A stretch of DNA of 64,000 nucleotides from JACMRP01 sp047302465 (lineage in GTDB: Bacteria > Bdellovibrionota > Bdellovibrionia > Bdellovibrionales > Bdellovibrionaceae), in contig NZ_CP178621.1 in assembly GCF_047302465.1 (NCBI RefSeq), positions 2,294,001 to 2,358,000 of the forward strand, read 5' to 3'. The notes under the pieces were generated by a model. That model saw only the letters and a program-made list of their open reading frames with translations, was not told the DNA's origin and did no database searches. How positions within the stretch are numbered: the stretch's first letter is position 1; the number at the start of each line of letters is the position of its first letter. The position numbers and the translations under genes were made by a program. Positions 18,478 to 26,925 of this stretch are shown here, piece after piece.

Positions 18478-19899
18478 TTACTCGTTCAAAGGGACAAAAA
18501 GGCGACTCTGAGCTTCCATCTTACGAGCTTCTGCACGCAGACGATTCAGAGTTAGAATGGACGTCGATGCATCTTCCTCGGCCGTAATAACGTCTGAGGT
18601 GATCGCACGACCGCGACTAAGCTTCAAAGACTGTTCTTTAGCGCGCGAAATATTTAATTGAGTGATACGCTCCGCAGTCGTGATTTGCTTAAGCATTTCA
18701 TCGTAGCGACGTTGCAATTCACCCCAAGAGTATTCACTCTCTAGCATTTTTCTTTCGCTCTTAAGTTGCGCTGACAACGCCTCTTTGCGCGCTAAAGACT
18801 CTTGGGAAACTTTTGCGTCTGTATCAAACATATAGACAAACTTAAGTCCCAATTTCGCGGTCGGAATATCAAGGTTGTTAATCTTATTCAGCGCTTCGGT
18901 CGAGGAATCCTGAATATTCGAGTTCGTGTTATAAGCACCTTCTAAAACCAAATCCGGTTTCAAAGCGTCACGCACCTCTTGGGCCCCAAGATTGCGAGTC
19001 TTCGCCTCAAGCGCCGCTAAGTATGCATCCAGGCGCACGACTTTTCCATTGGTAGCACCGACAAGACCACGAATATCACGTGCCTTTTTAACGTCTGAAG
19101 TTAAAGCAGGAAGTTTTTCTTTGTCATCCATTTCTAAAAACAGACGGATGTTCTTTTCAGCCGCTACCAACTGATCTCGCGTCGAAGCTAGCAATAAATC
19201 TCGAGAGGCTGTCAATGCCTGAGCATTTAGGTAATCCGCTTTATCCGCGATTCCATCTGAGTAACGACGTTTCAACCATGTTTCAATACGTTTTGATCTT
19301 TCAAGAGACTCTTCACGCGCCTTAGACTCATCCAGCTGAAGGAGATAAGCCCAGTAAGCACTTTCAGCCTCAAACAAGATCTGACGTTGTTGAAGATTGT
19401 AACTTTGTTTTTCCAACGTCGCCGCAGTCGCTTCGCGCTGTTGACGAAGACGAGTGCCGCTACCAAATGCGTTTTTCCACAAAGACTGGCGCAAAGAAAT
19501 TCCCAAACTTCCGGCATGATAATCCGAAAGATAGGCTGGATATCCTGCAGGCACATTGTCGATCTCATTGTGCTGAACGTTGGCACTGATCGATGCCAAA
19601 GTCCCCGTCGAGAATTCTTTGGCTACACCAACACTGTATTGTTCAGACTTAAGCTTCGTTCCCAACGTTTGCGGCTGAGCCTCGTCGCTGAGGTAGCCCC
19701 CAGACATCGTCAGGACCGGAGACAAGCCAATGTCCCCTGCTTCGCGACGATCCTCAGCAGCCTCTGTCGAGACATCCAAAGATTGAAACTCTTTATTTCT
19801 TTTCTTAACTTCCACCAAAAACTCATCCAGCGACATCGCCGATACTGAGAAGTGAGTGAAAATCAAACCCATCAAAAGGGAGTATTTTAGATTTTTCAT
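18478..19899 (-). CDS. TolC-family outer-membrane efflux protein
   Basis: Outer-membrane channel of a tripartite exporter, 473 residues. A signal peptide ends near V-S-A (residue 21). Two long helical repeat regions follow, each with the coiled-coil heptads and paired beta-strand segments typical of the family (first repeat residues 25-230, second 240-465). The ATG overlaps the tetR stop as ATGA, so translation is coupled. With the RND gene downstream it supplies two of the three parts of an efflux system. Confidence 0.88.
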   Translation of the reverse strand: MKNLKYSLLMGLIFTHFSVSAMSLDEFLVEVKKRNKEFQSLDVSTEAAEDRREAGDIGLSPVLTMSGGYLSDEAQPQTLGTKLKSEQYSVGVAKEFSTGTLASISANVQHNEIDNVPAGYPAYLSDYHAGSLGISLRQSLWKNAFGSGTRLRQQREATAATLEKQSYNLQQRQILFEAESAYWAYLLQLDESKAREESLERSKRIETWLKRRYSDGIADKADYLNAQALTASRDLLLASTRDQLVAAEKNIRLFLEMDDKEKLPALTSDVKKARDIRGLVGATNGKVVRLDAYLAALEAKTRNLGAQEVRDALKPDLVLEGAYNTNSNIQDSSTEALNKINNLDIPTAKLGLKFVYMFDTDAKVSQESLARKEALSAQLKSERKMLESEYSWGELQRRYDEMLKQITTAERITQLNISRAKEQSLKLSRGRAITSDVITAEEDASTSILTLNRLRAEARKMEAQSRLFVPLNE

Positions 19900-20564
19900 G
19901 TGAAGATCCCTTGTACAAAAATAGTAACGAGTTGCTTTTCAAATTCTTTAAAATTTTGCGTATGCACCATTGGCGACTGAGTCAGTTGAAGCTGGCAGGC
20001 CATGATATTGTGAAAGCCAATGATGGCCTCTTGCAAAAACAAAAACACCAGAAGCGGGTTTAAATCTTTGCGCACAAACCCTTTTTTCTGAGCCTTCACC
20101 ATCACCTGAATTAAACTTTCTCCGATCGGAGTAAAAGTCTCTTCATAGATTTCGCGAGCAAAAGGCAAGGCTGCAAGGCGTTCGCGCTGCATGATCACGC
20201 TCATATATGGATAACGTTCACGAATGTCCGAAAAACTCGAAACCATCATCATGAAGACTCTCTCGAGGTTTTCTTTCGAGGACTCTTTGGATTCAGAAGT
20301 CTTGATGACTTTTTCGATTTCACTTCGGATTGTTTGGGCAAAGTTATGAATGAGTTCTGTATAGAGCCCCTCTTTGCCGCCGAAATAATAGCTGATTAAA
20401 CTCAAATTGAGGCCCGCTGCCTTCGAGATATCCCGAACGCTGGTTCCCTCTAAACCCTTCTCGGCAAAAAGCTTGGCCGCGACTTCAAGAATGCGCGCCT
20501 TTGCACCGAGATCTTCGGAGGATTTTGCAGACGATGTTCTGTGACCAACCTCTTTCGAACTCAT
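19896..20564 (-). CDS. TetR-family transcriptional regulator
   Basis: Probable autoregulated repressor of the efflux operon, 222 residues. The N-terminal helix-turn-helix spans about residues 25-70, with L-F-A-E-K-G-L-E-G-T-S-V-R-D-I and I-S-Y-Y-F-G-G-K-E-G-L-Y, the canonical TetR pattern. The C-terminal part is an all-helical ligand domain of the AcrR/CecR type. Two similar palindromes lie 16 and 42 bases upstream of the start. The inducer is unknown. Confidence 0.9.
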   Translation of the reverse strand: MSSKEVGHRTSSAKSSEDLGAKARILEVAAKLFAEKGLEGTSVRDISKAAGLNLSLISYYFGGKEGLYTELIHNFAQTIRSEIEKVIKTSESKESSKENLERVFMMMVSSFSDIRERYPYMSVIMQRERLAALPFAREIYEETFTPIGESLIQVMVKAQKKGFVRKDLNPLLVFLFLQEAIIGFHNIMACQLQLTQSPMVHTQNFKEFEKQLVTIFVQGIFT

Positions 20565-20580
20565 GTCAAAAATGGTAGTT

Positions 20581-20594
20581 CAAACGTTCGTTTA
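20581..20594. promoter_or_regulatory. Putative TetR operator 1
   Basis: CAAACGTTCGTTTA contains the palindrome AAACG-TT-CGTTT. It lies 16 bases upstream of the tetR start codon and is nearly identical to the second copy 26 bases away (13 of 14 bases when inverted). Confidence 0.7.
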
Positions 20595-20606
20595 ACACAA
20601 ACCAAT

Positions 20607-20620
20607 TAAACGAGCGTTTG
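20607..20620. promoter_or_regulatory. Putative TetR operator 2
   Basis: TAAACGAGCGTTTG contains AAACG-AG-CGTTT, the same half-sites as operator 1. The 26-base centre-to-centre distance is about two and a half helical turns. The pair probably brackets the promoter of tetR-tolC-RND. Confidence 0.7.
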
Positions 20621-20856
20621 AGGTCTATTCAAAAATCTGGCCTCAACACGGACTCAAGACTTTAAATCTGCACATGAATCAAGCAAATATGCTCAAAAAT
20701 AAATATAGGATGCCGAGCCATTAAGCATTCGCTCTTCCTGACAAATTACTAACACGCACCATGGACGTTTTTGCTTGAAACTCTCTATCGAACTGGAGTT
20801 AATGGGTTCCACAGACAACGGTTTTTTGAGCTCTATTAAGAGGGGACGAGTTCACA

Positions 20857-21798
20857 ATGCACATCTGTTCTAAGCCACGCTTTGTAAAAAGCCCGATGCA
20901 AAGTTCATTATCTGGTACCGCATCCATCTTGATGGCTTTGACGGCCCTTTGGGTTGTCATTTTCACAGGATCTGTAGGACAGGCTCAAGCTACCGAGCCA
21001 AACCTTGATTCTTACGCGCCTACCCAGTTACCTATTCAAGAATATTACACCGTCAACGAAGCCCAAGCGACTTTCACGGCAGCACCGCAAAGCACGGACA
21101 TGTCGCCGTTAAGCATGGCTCGCATTGACGAGCTCACGCAGATGGCAAGAAGCCTTGCCGTGAATCTATTAAGTTGGACCCTGCATCCGGAAGCTCCTGA
21201 GATGCCTGACGAGAAATACCAACGCCAGCATCACTTCGGCCGCTGGATCAACGATCCAACAGATGAAACTTGCTACAACACTCGCGCAAAAGTGTTGATC
21301 CGCGATTCTGAAGGACCTGTTTCTTTCAAAGAAAAAAACCACTGCCTTGTTGAAAAAGGCGACTGGGCGGATCCTTACGCTGGCGACATGATTACTGAAT
21401 CAAAAAACATTCAGATCGACCACATGGTTCCATTAAAACATGCCTATATTACTGGAGCATGGGAGTGGGACTATCAAACTCGCTGCACCTACGCAAACTT
21501 CATGGGAAACAATTTCCACCTGATCACTGCCAACGGTCGTGAAAATATGCGTAAGGGCGACAGAGGCCCAGATCAATACTTGCCACCAAACCAAGCCTAT
21601 CGCTGCGAATACTTGAAGAACTGGCTGAAGATTAAACTTATCTGGCAGCTCAAGATGACTCCGACCGAAATCAGCGCCATTCGTCGTACTTTTGAAGAGA
21701 ACGACTGTCAGCTCAAAGACTTCTCGTTGTCTCAGCGCGAGCTTAAGCGCCAACGCAAGCTCATCCATGCCAACAACGACGTCTGCCCTATCCGCTAA
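20857..21798 (+). CDS. Secreted HNH nuclease, DUF1524/GmrSD-C type
   Basis: Probable exported nonspecific DNase, 313 residues. A long N-terminus carries a hydrophobic signal (about residues 21-41) ending in A-Q-A; the second ATG at 20896 may be the real start. The C-terminal half has the HNH core I-D-H-M-V-P-L near 187 (Asp188-His189), then N-N-F-H-L-I-T-A-N and N-M-R-K-G-D-R-G-P-D-Q-Y-L-P-P, and a late C-E-Y-x2-N-W segment. This is the order seen in small secreted nucleases with this domain. Such enzymes would suit degradation of prey DNA (inference). The divergent 292-base gap to tetR holds the two operators. Confidence 0.85.
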   Translation: MHICSKPRFVKSPMQSSLSGTASILMALTALWVVIFTGSVGQAQATEPNLDSYAPTQLPIQEYYTVNEAQATFTAAPQSTDMSPLSMARIDELTQMARSLAVNLLSWTLHPEAPEMPDEKYQRQHHFGRWINDPTDETCYNTRAKVLIRDSEGPVSFKEKNHCLVEKGDWADPYAGDMITESKNIQIDHMVPLKHAYITGAWEWDYQTRCTYANFMGNNFHLITANGRENMRKGDRGPDQYLPPNQAYRCEYLKNWLKIKLIWQLKMTPTEISAIRRTFEENDCQLKDFSLSQRELKRQRKLIHANNDVCPIR

Positions 21799-22471
21799 AA
21801 TCAAAATCTTATTCGAAGACGACATTCTGATCGTCATCGATAAGCCGGCAGGCCTGCCGACGCAGGCGACGCTTGATAAAACCCGTCCACATGTCTATGG
21901 AATTTTGCAGACTCAGCTGCAGGCAGAACACCCGGGCTCTTATTTGGCGCTTCACCACCGCTTGGACAAAGATACTTCGGGCGTGCTGCTTTTCTGCAAA
22001 GACAAAAGCTACAACCAGAAAATCAGCGACATGTTCAAGCAACATCAGTTTGAAAAAATCTATTTAGCGCTGACCGAACCTGGAAAGGCTAAGAAATCTT
22101 GGCAGGTTAAAAATTACTTAACGGAAAAACCAGCGCCCCGCAGTCGCCGCATGAGTTTACACAGCGTGAGGTCCGGCGGAAACCTGGCCATCACGGATTT
22201 TCAATTATTGGAAACTCATAAAAAAGGGTTTTTGATTGAGGCCCGACCACGCACAGGACGAATGCACCAAATCCGGGTGCACTTGGCCGAAGCCGGACTT
22301 CCGATCTTAGGGGACGATCTGTACAACACGCCTCAGGGCGCCGCAAAGGCCCCTAGAATGATGCTTCATGCATACCGACTGGTCTTCCCCCACCCACGCA
22401 CGCACGAGTCCATTACGGTCACGAGCGAACCGCCAAAAGATTTTCAAAATACTTTGGGAAAATTGGATTAG
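21767..22471 (+). CDS. RluA-family RNA pseudouridine synthase
   Basis: Converts specific uridines in rRNA or tRNA to pseudouridine. It has 234 residues from the ATG at 21767. The frame opens earlier (21692), but those residues are Ser/Thr/Lys-rich and overlap the nuclease gene, so the later start is preferred; even so it overlaps the nuclease by 32 bases. Catalytic motif H-R-L-D-K-D-T-S-G at 64-72 (Asp67), upstream I-D-K-P-A-G-L-P, and C-terminal R-T-G-R-M-H-Q-I-R-V-H-L. There is no S4 domain. The exact RNA target cannot be read from sequence. Confidence 0.88.
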   Translation: MPTTTSALSAKIKILFEDDILIVIDKPAGLPTQATLDKTRPHVYGILQTQLQAEHPGSYLALHHRLDKDTSGVLLFCKDKSYNQKISDMFKQHQFEKIYLALTEPGKAKKSWQVKNYLTEKPAPRSRRMSLHSVRSGGNLAITDFQLLETHKKGFLIEARPRTGRMHQIRVHLAEAGLPILGDDLYNTPQGAAKAPRMMLHAYRLVFPHPRTHESITVTSEPPKDFQNTLGKLD

Positions 22472-22479
22472 AAAAAAAA

Positions 22480-22512
22480 CAGGGGGAAGACTCTTCATCT
22501 CCCCCCCTGAAA
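22480..22512 (-). terminator. G/C-rich hairpin terminator
   Basis: CAGGGGGAAGA pairs with TCTCCCCCCCTG around a short loop. On the minus strand it is followed by eight T residues, so it fits as terminator of the converging REC-HPt gene. Confidence 0.65.
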
Positions 22513-22667
22513 CAATCTATTGTTTCACCTTGCGCCCACAATCCATTGGGGTTTTTTATCAGTCCTTACTCAACCAGATTATCTCGGACAATTCTCGTCC
22601 TCGACTGTAGGTTTCATGCACAAGGATCTTCTGTTTTATTTCACTAGATTCAACGGTTTATACCGTC

Positions 22668-23633
22668 TCACATCAGTACATTGGAAACTTGACTAAGATT
22701 TTGACAGTAGTCGATGAAGTGTTTTCGTGAACCTTCGTACTCACGACACATTTCTTCATGCAGTCTTTTCGCACGCAAGCTATCTAAACCTTCTTCGTGT
22801 TCCATCAAAATGCAAAACTTCTCGAAGCGAAAAGCTCCCAGCTGGGCCGCGCTGGATTTTAACATGTGAGCTTTTTTGCGAATGCGTTCTATGTCCCCGT
22901 CCAAAATAAGATCTCTCATCTTGAACAACTCTTCCTGAGTATTTTCTGAATAAATTTGTAAAAGCGAGCGTAGCAAATTCTGGTGACTGTCGTCGAAGAT
23001 ACGAATCTTCTCTAGGGCTGCCAGATCCAAGATTGGAAGCGACTCGTAAATACGCCCCGCCCACTCTCTGATTTTTGCATGCAATTGGTCATAGGTCACA
23101 GGCTTCATGATGAAGTCGTTCATGCCCGACTGAAGACTACTTTCGCTGTCAGACTCAAACATTCCTGCGGAATAAGCGATGATTGGAATCTGAGAAAAGC
23201 GCTCTTTACTCTGACGAATGGTCTTTGACGCCTCAAATCCATTCATGTCTCTCATGTAGCAATCCATGAGTACTAAATCGAAGTACTCATTACGAAGGGA
23301 CTCGATCACCTCGCGACCGCCAGAAACGATCTTAAATGAGATACCCATCTTCTCTAGCATCTTCTGGACAATCTTCTGATTAATCAGATTGTCTTCCGCA
23401 ACTAGAACTTTAAAGAATGATAAATCAAGCGTTCCATTCGCTCTAGATATCTGATTCATAGTTTCCATCTCCTTGGTCATAGCTAAACTAATTTCCTTTA
23501 GTTCGCAACTTTTCAAAAAATAATCCTGCGCAGTAGCAGCATCCACATAGGACACCGCAGTCGTCTTCACTCGTCGTGGAGTGAATAATCTAACCAATCT
23601 CTTCCGTGGCTGACTAAACATATTCTTGTTCAT
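22668..23633 (-). CDS. Receiver-HPt phosphorelay protein
   Basis: Cytoplasmic two-domain relay protein, 321 residues. Residues 1-70 are a basic, unrecognised N-terminal segment. The receiver spans 74-195, with acidic pair A-E-D near 80, phospho-acceptor Asp124 in L-M-D-C-Y-M, and Lys177 in I-M-K-P-V. The C-terminal HPt domain holds His256 in A-H-M-L-K-S-S-A-A-Q-L-G-A. There is no kinase or output domain, so it should shuttle phosphate between the island's kinase and its regulators. It is divergent from the OmpR-type gene at 23929. The upstream ribosome site is weak. Confidence 0.87.
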   Translation of the reverse strand: MNKNMFSQPRKRLVRLFTPRRVKTTAVSYVDAATAQDYFLKSCELKEISLAMTKEMETMNQISRANGTLDLSFFKVLVAEDNLINQKIVQKMLEKMGISFKIVSGGREVIESLRNEYFDLVLMDCYMRDMNGFEASKTIRQSKERFSQIPIIAYSAGMFESDSESSLQSGMNDFIMKPVTYDQLHAKIREWAGRIYESLPILDLAALEKIRIFDDSHQNLLRSLLQIYSENTQEELFKMRDLILDGDIERIRKKAHMLKSSAAQLGAFRFEKFCILMEHEEGLDSLRAKRLHEEMCREYEGSRKHFIDYCQNLSQVSNVLM

Positions 23634-23892
23634 CCCAATTTCGGTTCAATCCCCTTTGTCACTTTCGTGATCCTATTCATTGTTGTTGCGCAAGCTGGTG
23701 GGGAAGTTACATGCTGACTAACCGGGCTGGCATATATAAAATTTAATTTATGGGATTACAAGAGGCAACTCGCATTATCTGCTCGAGGAGTCATAATAAA
23801 ACATCAATTTGATTCTTTTATGGTTTCGATCATCTCAACGGAGTACTATTTACACACCGCACGTATGCGACTGCACAAAACCACTCTGTAAA

Positions 23893-23921
23893 TTGACAGA
23901 AAAAACAAGCCGGTGTTTTAT
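23893..23921 (+). promoter_or_regulatory. Candidate sigma-70-type promoter
   Basis: A perfect TTGACA (23893-23898), then 17 bases, then TTTTAT (23916-23921). Initiation about seven bases later would fall almost on the ATG of the following regulator gene, leaving essentially no leader. Confidence 0.4.
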
Positions 23922-23928
23922 GCTCCCC

Positions 23929-24624
23929 ATGGGAATGAAAAGAGTTTTATTCATTGAAGACACGCCAGAGTGCCAGCTCATTCTGCAGAACATTCTCAAA
24001 GACTATCAACTTACAATTTGCAACTCTCTCATGGACGCCAAGGAAGCACTTAAGACGGGTCCATTTGAGGCCATAATTCTTGATATCGAACTCCCGGATG
24101 GTGACGGGCTGCGCTTTCTTGCTGAGATTCCTGAATCGCAAAAAAATCAATCAGCGATCTTCATTATCAGTAGCAAGACGGCGCTTGCGAATAAAGCAAT
24201 GGCCTTCACCTATGGCGCTGATGATTTTATTGCAAAGCCCTTTGACCCGATTGAATTAAAAATGCGTGTGGATGCGAAGATCCGCAAGATGCACGATCAA
24301 GCGCAACAGACTGCAAATTTCACGATTGAAGACCTGCTGGTCAACGTCGCTGAACAGCGCCTTTATCATGAGGTCTCTGGCAAAACGACCCATATCAACT
24401 TCACATCTTTAGAGTTCCGTATCTTTACGTTCCTCTCGAAGAATAAAAATAAAGTTATTAGTCGCGATGAAATTATCAATCACATCTGGGGCGGCCGTGT
24501 CTATATCACCGATCGCACTGTGGACGCGCATATCGCGCATATTCGTAAAAAAATCCAAGCGTCGCGTGTAAAAATTGAAACTGTGTTTGGTACTGGATAT
24601 AAGCTCACAGCGTCTTCTCTCTAG
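23929..24624 (+). CDS. OmpR-type response regulator
   Basis: DNA-binding response regulator with receiver and winged-helix output. The frame opens at 23809, but the 40 extra residues do not fit the family; ATGs at 23929 and 23935 begin right at the receiver (M-K-R-V-L-F-I-E-D). Phospho-acceptor Asp in I-I-L-D-I-E-L-P-D-G-D-G (about residue 50) and Lys in I-A-K-P-F (about 101). The winged helix spans about 135-228, with L-E-F-R-I-F-T-F-L and V-D-A-H-I-A-H-I-R-K-K. It is the first of three related regulators in the island and stands apart from the operon that follows. Confidence 0.88.
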   Translation: MGMKRVLFIEDTPECQLILQNILKDYQLTICNSLMDAKEALKTGPFEAIILDIELPDGDGLRFLAEIPESQKNQSAIFIISSKTALANKAMAFTYGADDFIAKPFDPIELKMRVDAKIRKMHDQAQQTANFTIEDLLVNVAEQRLYHEVSGKTTHINFTSLEFRIFTFLSKNKNKVISRDEIINHIWGGRVYITDRTVDAHIAHIRKKIQASRVKIETVFGTGYKLTASSL

Positions 24625-24743
24625 AACGCCACCGGAATCTATTTACGCAACCGAGTCAAACTAGACCTGTTGTGACGATTTCTCCATAAAGAAGTAATAC
24701 TTTCTCGAAACCTCCATCGGATACTTAACAAAAGGGGGATTCA

Positions 24744-25283
24744 ATGAAAGAGGATTCGACAGTTAAATCGAATGTTTCAAAGCATTTGTCCTATCGAAAA
24801 GATCCAGCGAACAACCTCATTGATACATCGCAGATTAACTCCGAGTTTAACGAATATTTGCAGTACTTCCTTGAGCTACAAAAAATCCGCGCCAGCAAAA
24901 AAGTTCTGATCGTCGAGGATGATCCGATTTCACTTTTGGGACTGCGCCACATCGTGAAGAACTTCAATCCAGATATCAAGTGCTTTCTGGCTACAACGAT
25001 CGACGAAGCAATCGATGTTCTTGAAAAAGAGAAATGTGATTTGCTGATCGCCGACTACTATCTTTCTCCAGCAGAAACCGGGCTTGAGCTTTGGGAAATC
25101 GTTCGTCAAAAATTTCCGGCCGTAGATGTCGTGATCACTTCAGGAATTGGCAACGAGAAATATCATCAGATCGTAAAAAACTTCGAGTATCCGCCGCCTT
25201 TCTTTGACAAGCCATTTTCCCCAGAAAAGTTCAACGGTTACTTAAAAGAAATTTTTGGAGGAGTACACCATGGAAAGGGGTAA
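24744..25283 (+). CDS. Stand-alone receiver protein with N-terminal helix region
   Basis: 179 residues. Residues 1-50 are a charged, probably helical extension; 52-176 form a receiver with acidic pair Glu58-Asp59-Asp60, phospho-acceptor Asp104 in I-A-D-Y-Y-L-S, and Lys156 in D-K-P-F-S. There is no output domain. A leader GGGGGATTCA precedes the ATG. The last codons (F-G-G) contain the GGAGG ribosome site of the next gene, and the two genes overlap by 14 bases. It is clearly paralogous to the minus-strand protein at 28787-29287, which shares C-D-L-L-I-A-x-Y-Y-L-S and the same F-G-G end region. First gene of a four-gene operon. Confidence 0.85.
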   Translation: MKEDSTVKSNVSKHLSYRKDPANNLIDTSQINSEFNEYLQYFLELQKIRASKKVLIVEDDPISLLGLRHIVKNFNPDIKCFLATTIDEAIDVLEKEKCDLLIADYYLSPAETGLELWEIVRQKFPAVDVVITSGIGNEKYHQIVKNFEYPPPFFDKPFSPEKFNGYLKEIFGGVHHGKG

Positions 25284-25605
25284 AATACCGAATAAGAATA
25301 TGACCTTGGTGTATCAAAACATCGAGCCTAATTTAGAACTAAAGCTTTTCGTCAGTGGGCAACTAACCTTCCTGCTGGAAAAGTGTCCCAACAACTGCAA
25401 CCTCACCGCAAAAATAGTGGATCTTGATGATCGCTATTTGGTGCAACTCAATCTTGCTAGTGAACGCGATCTTCTCTTTGCCACCGGCGAAGACGAAGTC
25501 ATCGCGTCGGCGCTCGATAGTGCGATTACGGATCTGACCGCACAAATGAGATATTGGGAGCGAGGTCAAAACTACGGGACCACTGTTGATTTTGAAGTTT
25601 TTTAA
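25270..25605 (+). CDS. S30AE (HPF/RaiA)-like small protein
   Basis: 111 residues from the ATG at 25270, chosen because GGAGGAG lies six bases upstream. The predicted order beta-alpha-beta-beta-beta-alpha fits the S30AE fold of ribosome hibernation factors: strand L-V-Y-Q-N-I-E-P-N, helix L-K-L-F-V-S-G-Q-L-T-F-L-L, three strands including Y-L-V-Q-L-N-L-A-S, then a C-terminal helix from residue 73. It lacks the basic residues typical of ribosome-binding HPF, so ribosome binding is uncertain. It pairs with the receiver gene it overlaps. The family call rests on pattern recognition, not a search. Confidence 0.6.
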   Translation: MERGKIPNKNMTLVYQNIEPNLELKLFVSGQLTFLLEKCPNNCNLTAKIVDLDDRYLVQLNLASERDLLFATGEDEVIASALDSAITDLTAQMRYWERGQNYGTTVDFEVF

Positions 25606-25623
25606 TTACATGGAGGAATTTAG

Positions 25624-26433
25624 ATGAGCAATATGGATGCGAATCAGCCCACCAATAGCAATCAGCTAGTTAGCGGCTTCCGGGATTACGGTTATCGTAC
25701 CGTCGAAAAAGCCCCTGACAACCACATACAAAACTTTATCCCCAACGTCTTAGTGATTGAAGACTCGGGCGAGTATCAAGCCATTATCCGTGGCTCGCTG
25801 GAAAGAGATCTTCATCTCTTCTTCGCCAGCAACATTAAAGAGGCCCGAGATATTCTTGAAAGTCGCGAAGTCCACTTAATCCTTTTGGACGTCATGCTTC
25901 CGGACGGCAGCGGTTTTGATTATTGCAACGACTTGCAAACCAATCCATCTACTGCTCGCATTCCGGTAATATTCCTGACGGGAAAAACCGGCGTGACCGA
26001 TAAGATCTTGGGGCTGAGCCTTGGGGCCGATGATTACATCACCAAGCCCTTTGTGCCCCTCGAGCTTAAAGCGCGGATAGAATCGAAACTTAAAAAATCT
26101 CTGCTTCACGACAGAAATGAACTGCAATTGCAGCGGGGACATTTGCGTTTTGATACTCTTACATATTCTGTTTATGCCATCCATGATGACAAACATGAGC
26201 TCATCAACATGACTCCTATCGAGTACCGTATTCTGCTTCACTTAGCCCAAAAACCGGGCCGTATCTTCACGCGGAATCAGTTGATTGACTCCATTTGGGG
26301 AGGCACGGTCCATATTAACGAAAGGTCGATCGATAAACATATATACACAGTTAGAAAAAAATTAGGTCCTTACGGAGACTATATAAAAACCATTCCAGGT
26401 CTAGGATACCAATTCAATATAGATATGGAGTAA
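25624..26433 (+). CDS. OmpR-type response regulator
   Basis: 269 residues. A 40-residue N-terminal extension precedes the receiver (about 41-157): acidic pair I-E-D near 46, phospho-acceptor Asp89 in L-L-D-V-M-L-P-D-G-S-G, and Lys141 in I-T-K-P-F. The winged-helix domain fills about 170-268, with M-T-P-I-E-Y-R-I-L-L-H-L and S-I-D-K-H-I-Y-T-V-R-K-K. GGAGG eight bases upstream sets the start. It is very similar to the minus-strand regulator at 27301 (shared L-P-D-G-S-G-F-D, T-P-I-E, P-G-L-G-Y-Q-F), which marks the two modules as duplicates. Confidence 0.92.
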   Translation: MSNMDANQPTNSNQLVSGFRDYGYRTVEKAPDNHIQNFIPNVLVIEDSGEYQAIIRGSLERDLHLFFASNIKEARDILESREVHLILLDVMLPDGSGFDYCNDLQTNPSTARIPVIFLTGKTGVTDKILGLSLGADDYITKPFVPLELKARIESKLKKSLLHDRNELQLQRGHLRFDTLTYSVYAIHDDKHELINMTPIEYRILLHLAQKPGRIFTRNQLIDSIWGGTVHINERSIDKHIYTVRKKLGPYGDYIKTIPGLGYQFNIDME

Positions 26434-26436
26434 ACC

Positions 26437-26832
26437 ATGCGCACCGAAATTTTTTTTAATGGCATCCATCGCTCCGATTACGTCAACGACTTTATCACTG
26501 ATAAAGTCGAACTTATCACCGACAAGCTGATGTTGGATAAAGATCTCCACGTCGTCGTCCGGGTCGAAAAAGATCGCGAACGCACGTCGACTCGCAGCCC
26601 CGTTTTTCAGTGTGAGATCACAGTCAAATCAGGTGTCAGCGATAGAACATTTAAGGTGGTCAAGCAGGACCGCAACCTCTTCCGCGCTATAGTCAAGAGT
26701 AGCGACGCCTTAAAGGTTCTGCTCGGCAAGAGCCACGACCGCCTCCGCCAAGAGAACAGACATCTCAGAGCCCCGGAGGTCATCGATATGCTTTCCGAAA
26801 TAAATCCACCCGCCCCTATTGCCTCGACGTGA
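26437..26832 (+). CDS. S30AE (HPF/RaiA)-like protein
   Basis: 131 residues; the closest of the three to a classical short hibernation-promoting factor. Strand T-E-I-F-F-N-G-I, helix V-N-D-F-I-T-D-K-V-E, strand H-V-V-V-R-V-E-K-D-R, strands F-Q-C-E-I-T-V-K-S-G and R-T-F-K-V-V-K, then the long helix F-R-A-I-V-K-S-S-D-A-L with K-S-H-D-R-L-R-Q. Many Arg/Lys residues could contact rRNA. HPF-type proteins block the decoding site and dimerise or silence 70S ribosomes in dormancy. GGAG overlapping the end of the regulator gene serves as ribosome site. It ends the operon before a terminator hairpin. Confidence 0.7.
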   Translation: MRTEIFFNGIHRSDYVNDFITDKVELITDKLMLDKDLHVVVRVEKDRERTSTRSPVFQCEITVKSGVSDRTFKVVKQDRNLFRAIVKSSDALKVLLGKSHDRLRQENRHLRAPEVIDMLSEINPPAPIAST

Positions 26833-26861
26833 TGGCACCTTCCAAAACCTAGGGGAAAAAC

Positions 26862-26894
26862 TGAGAGAGCCGCGTATAGCGGCTCACTCGTTTT
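26862..26894. terminator. Hairpin terminator between converging operons
   Basis: TGAG..GAGCCGC / GCGGCTC..ACTC with loop GTATA, followed by GTTTT on the plus strand. It lies between the converging S30AE-like and HPt genes. Confidence 0.75.
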
Positions 26895-26925
26895 CTGCAG
26901 TCAGTATTTTAAGTCTTTTATAATA

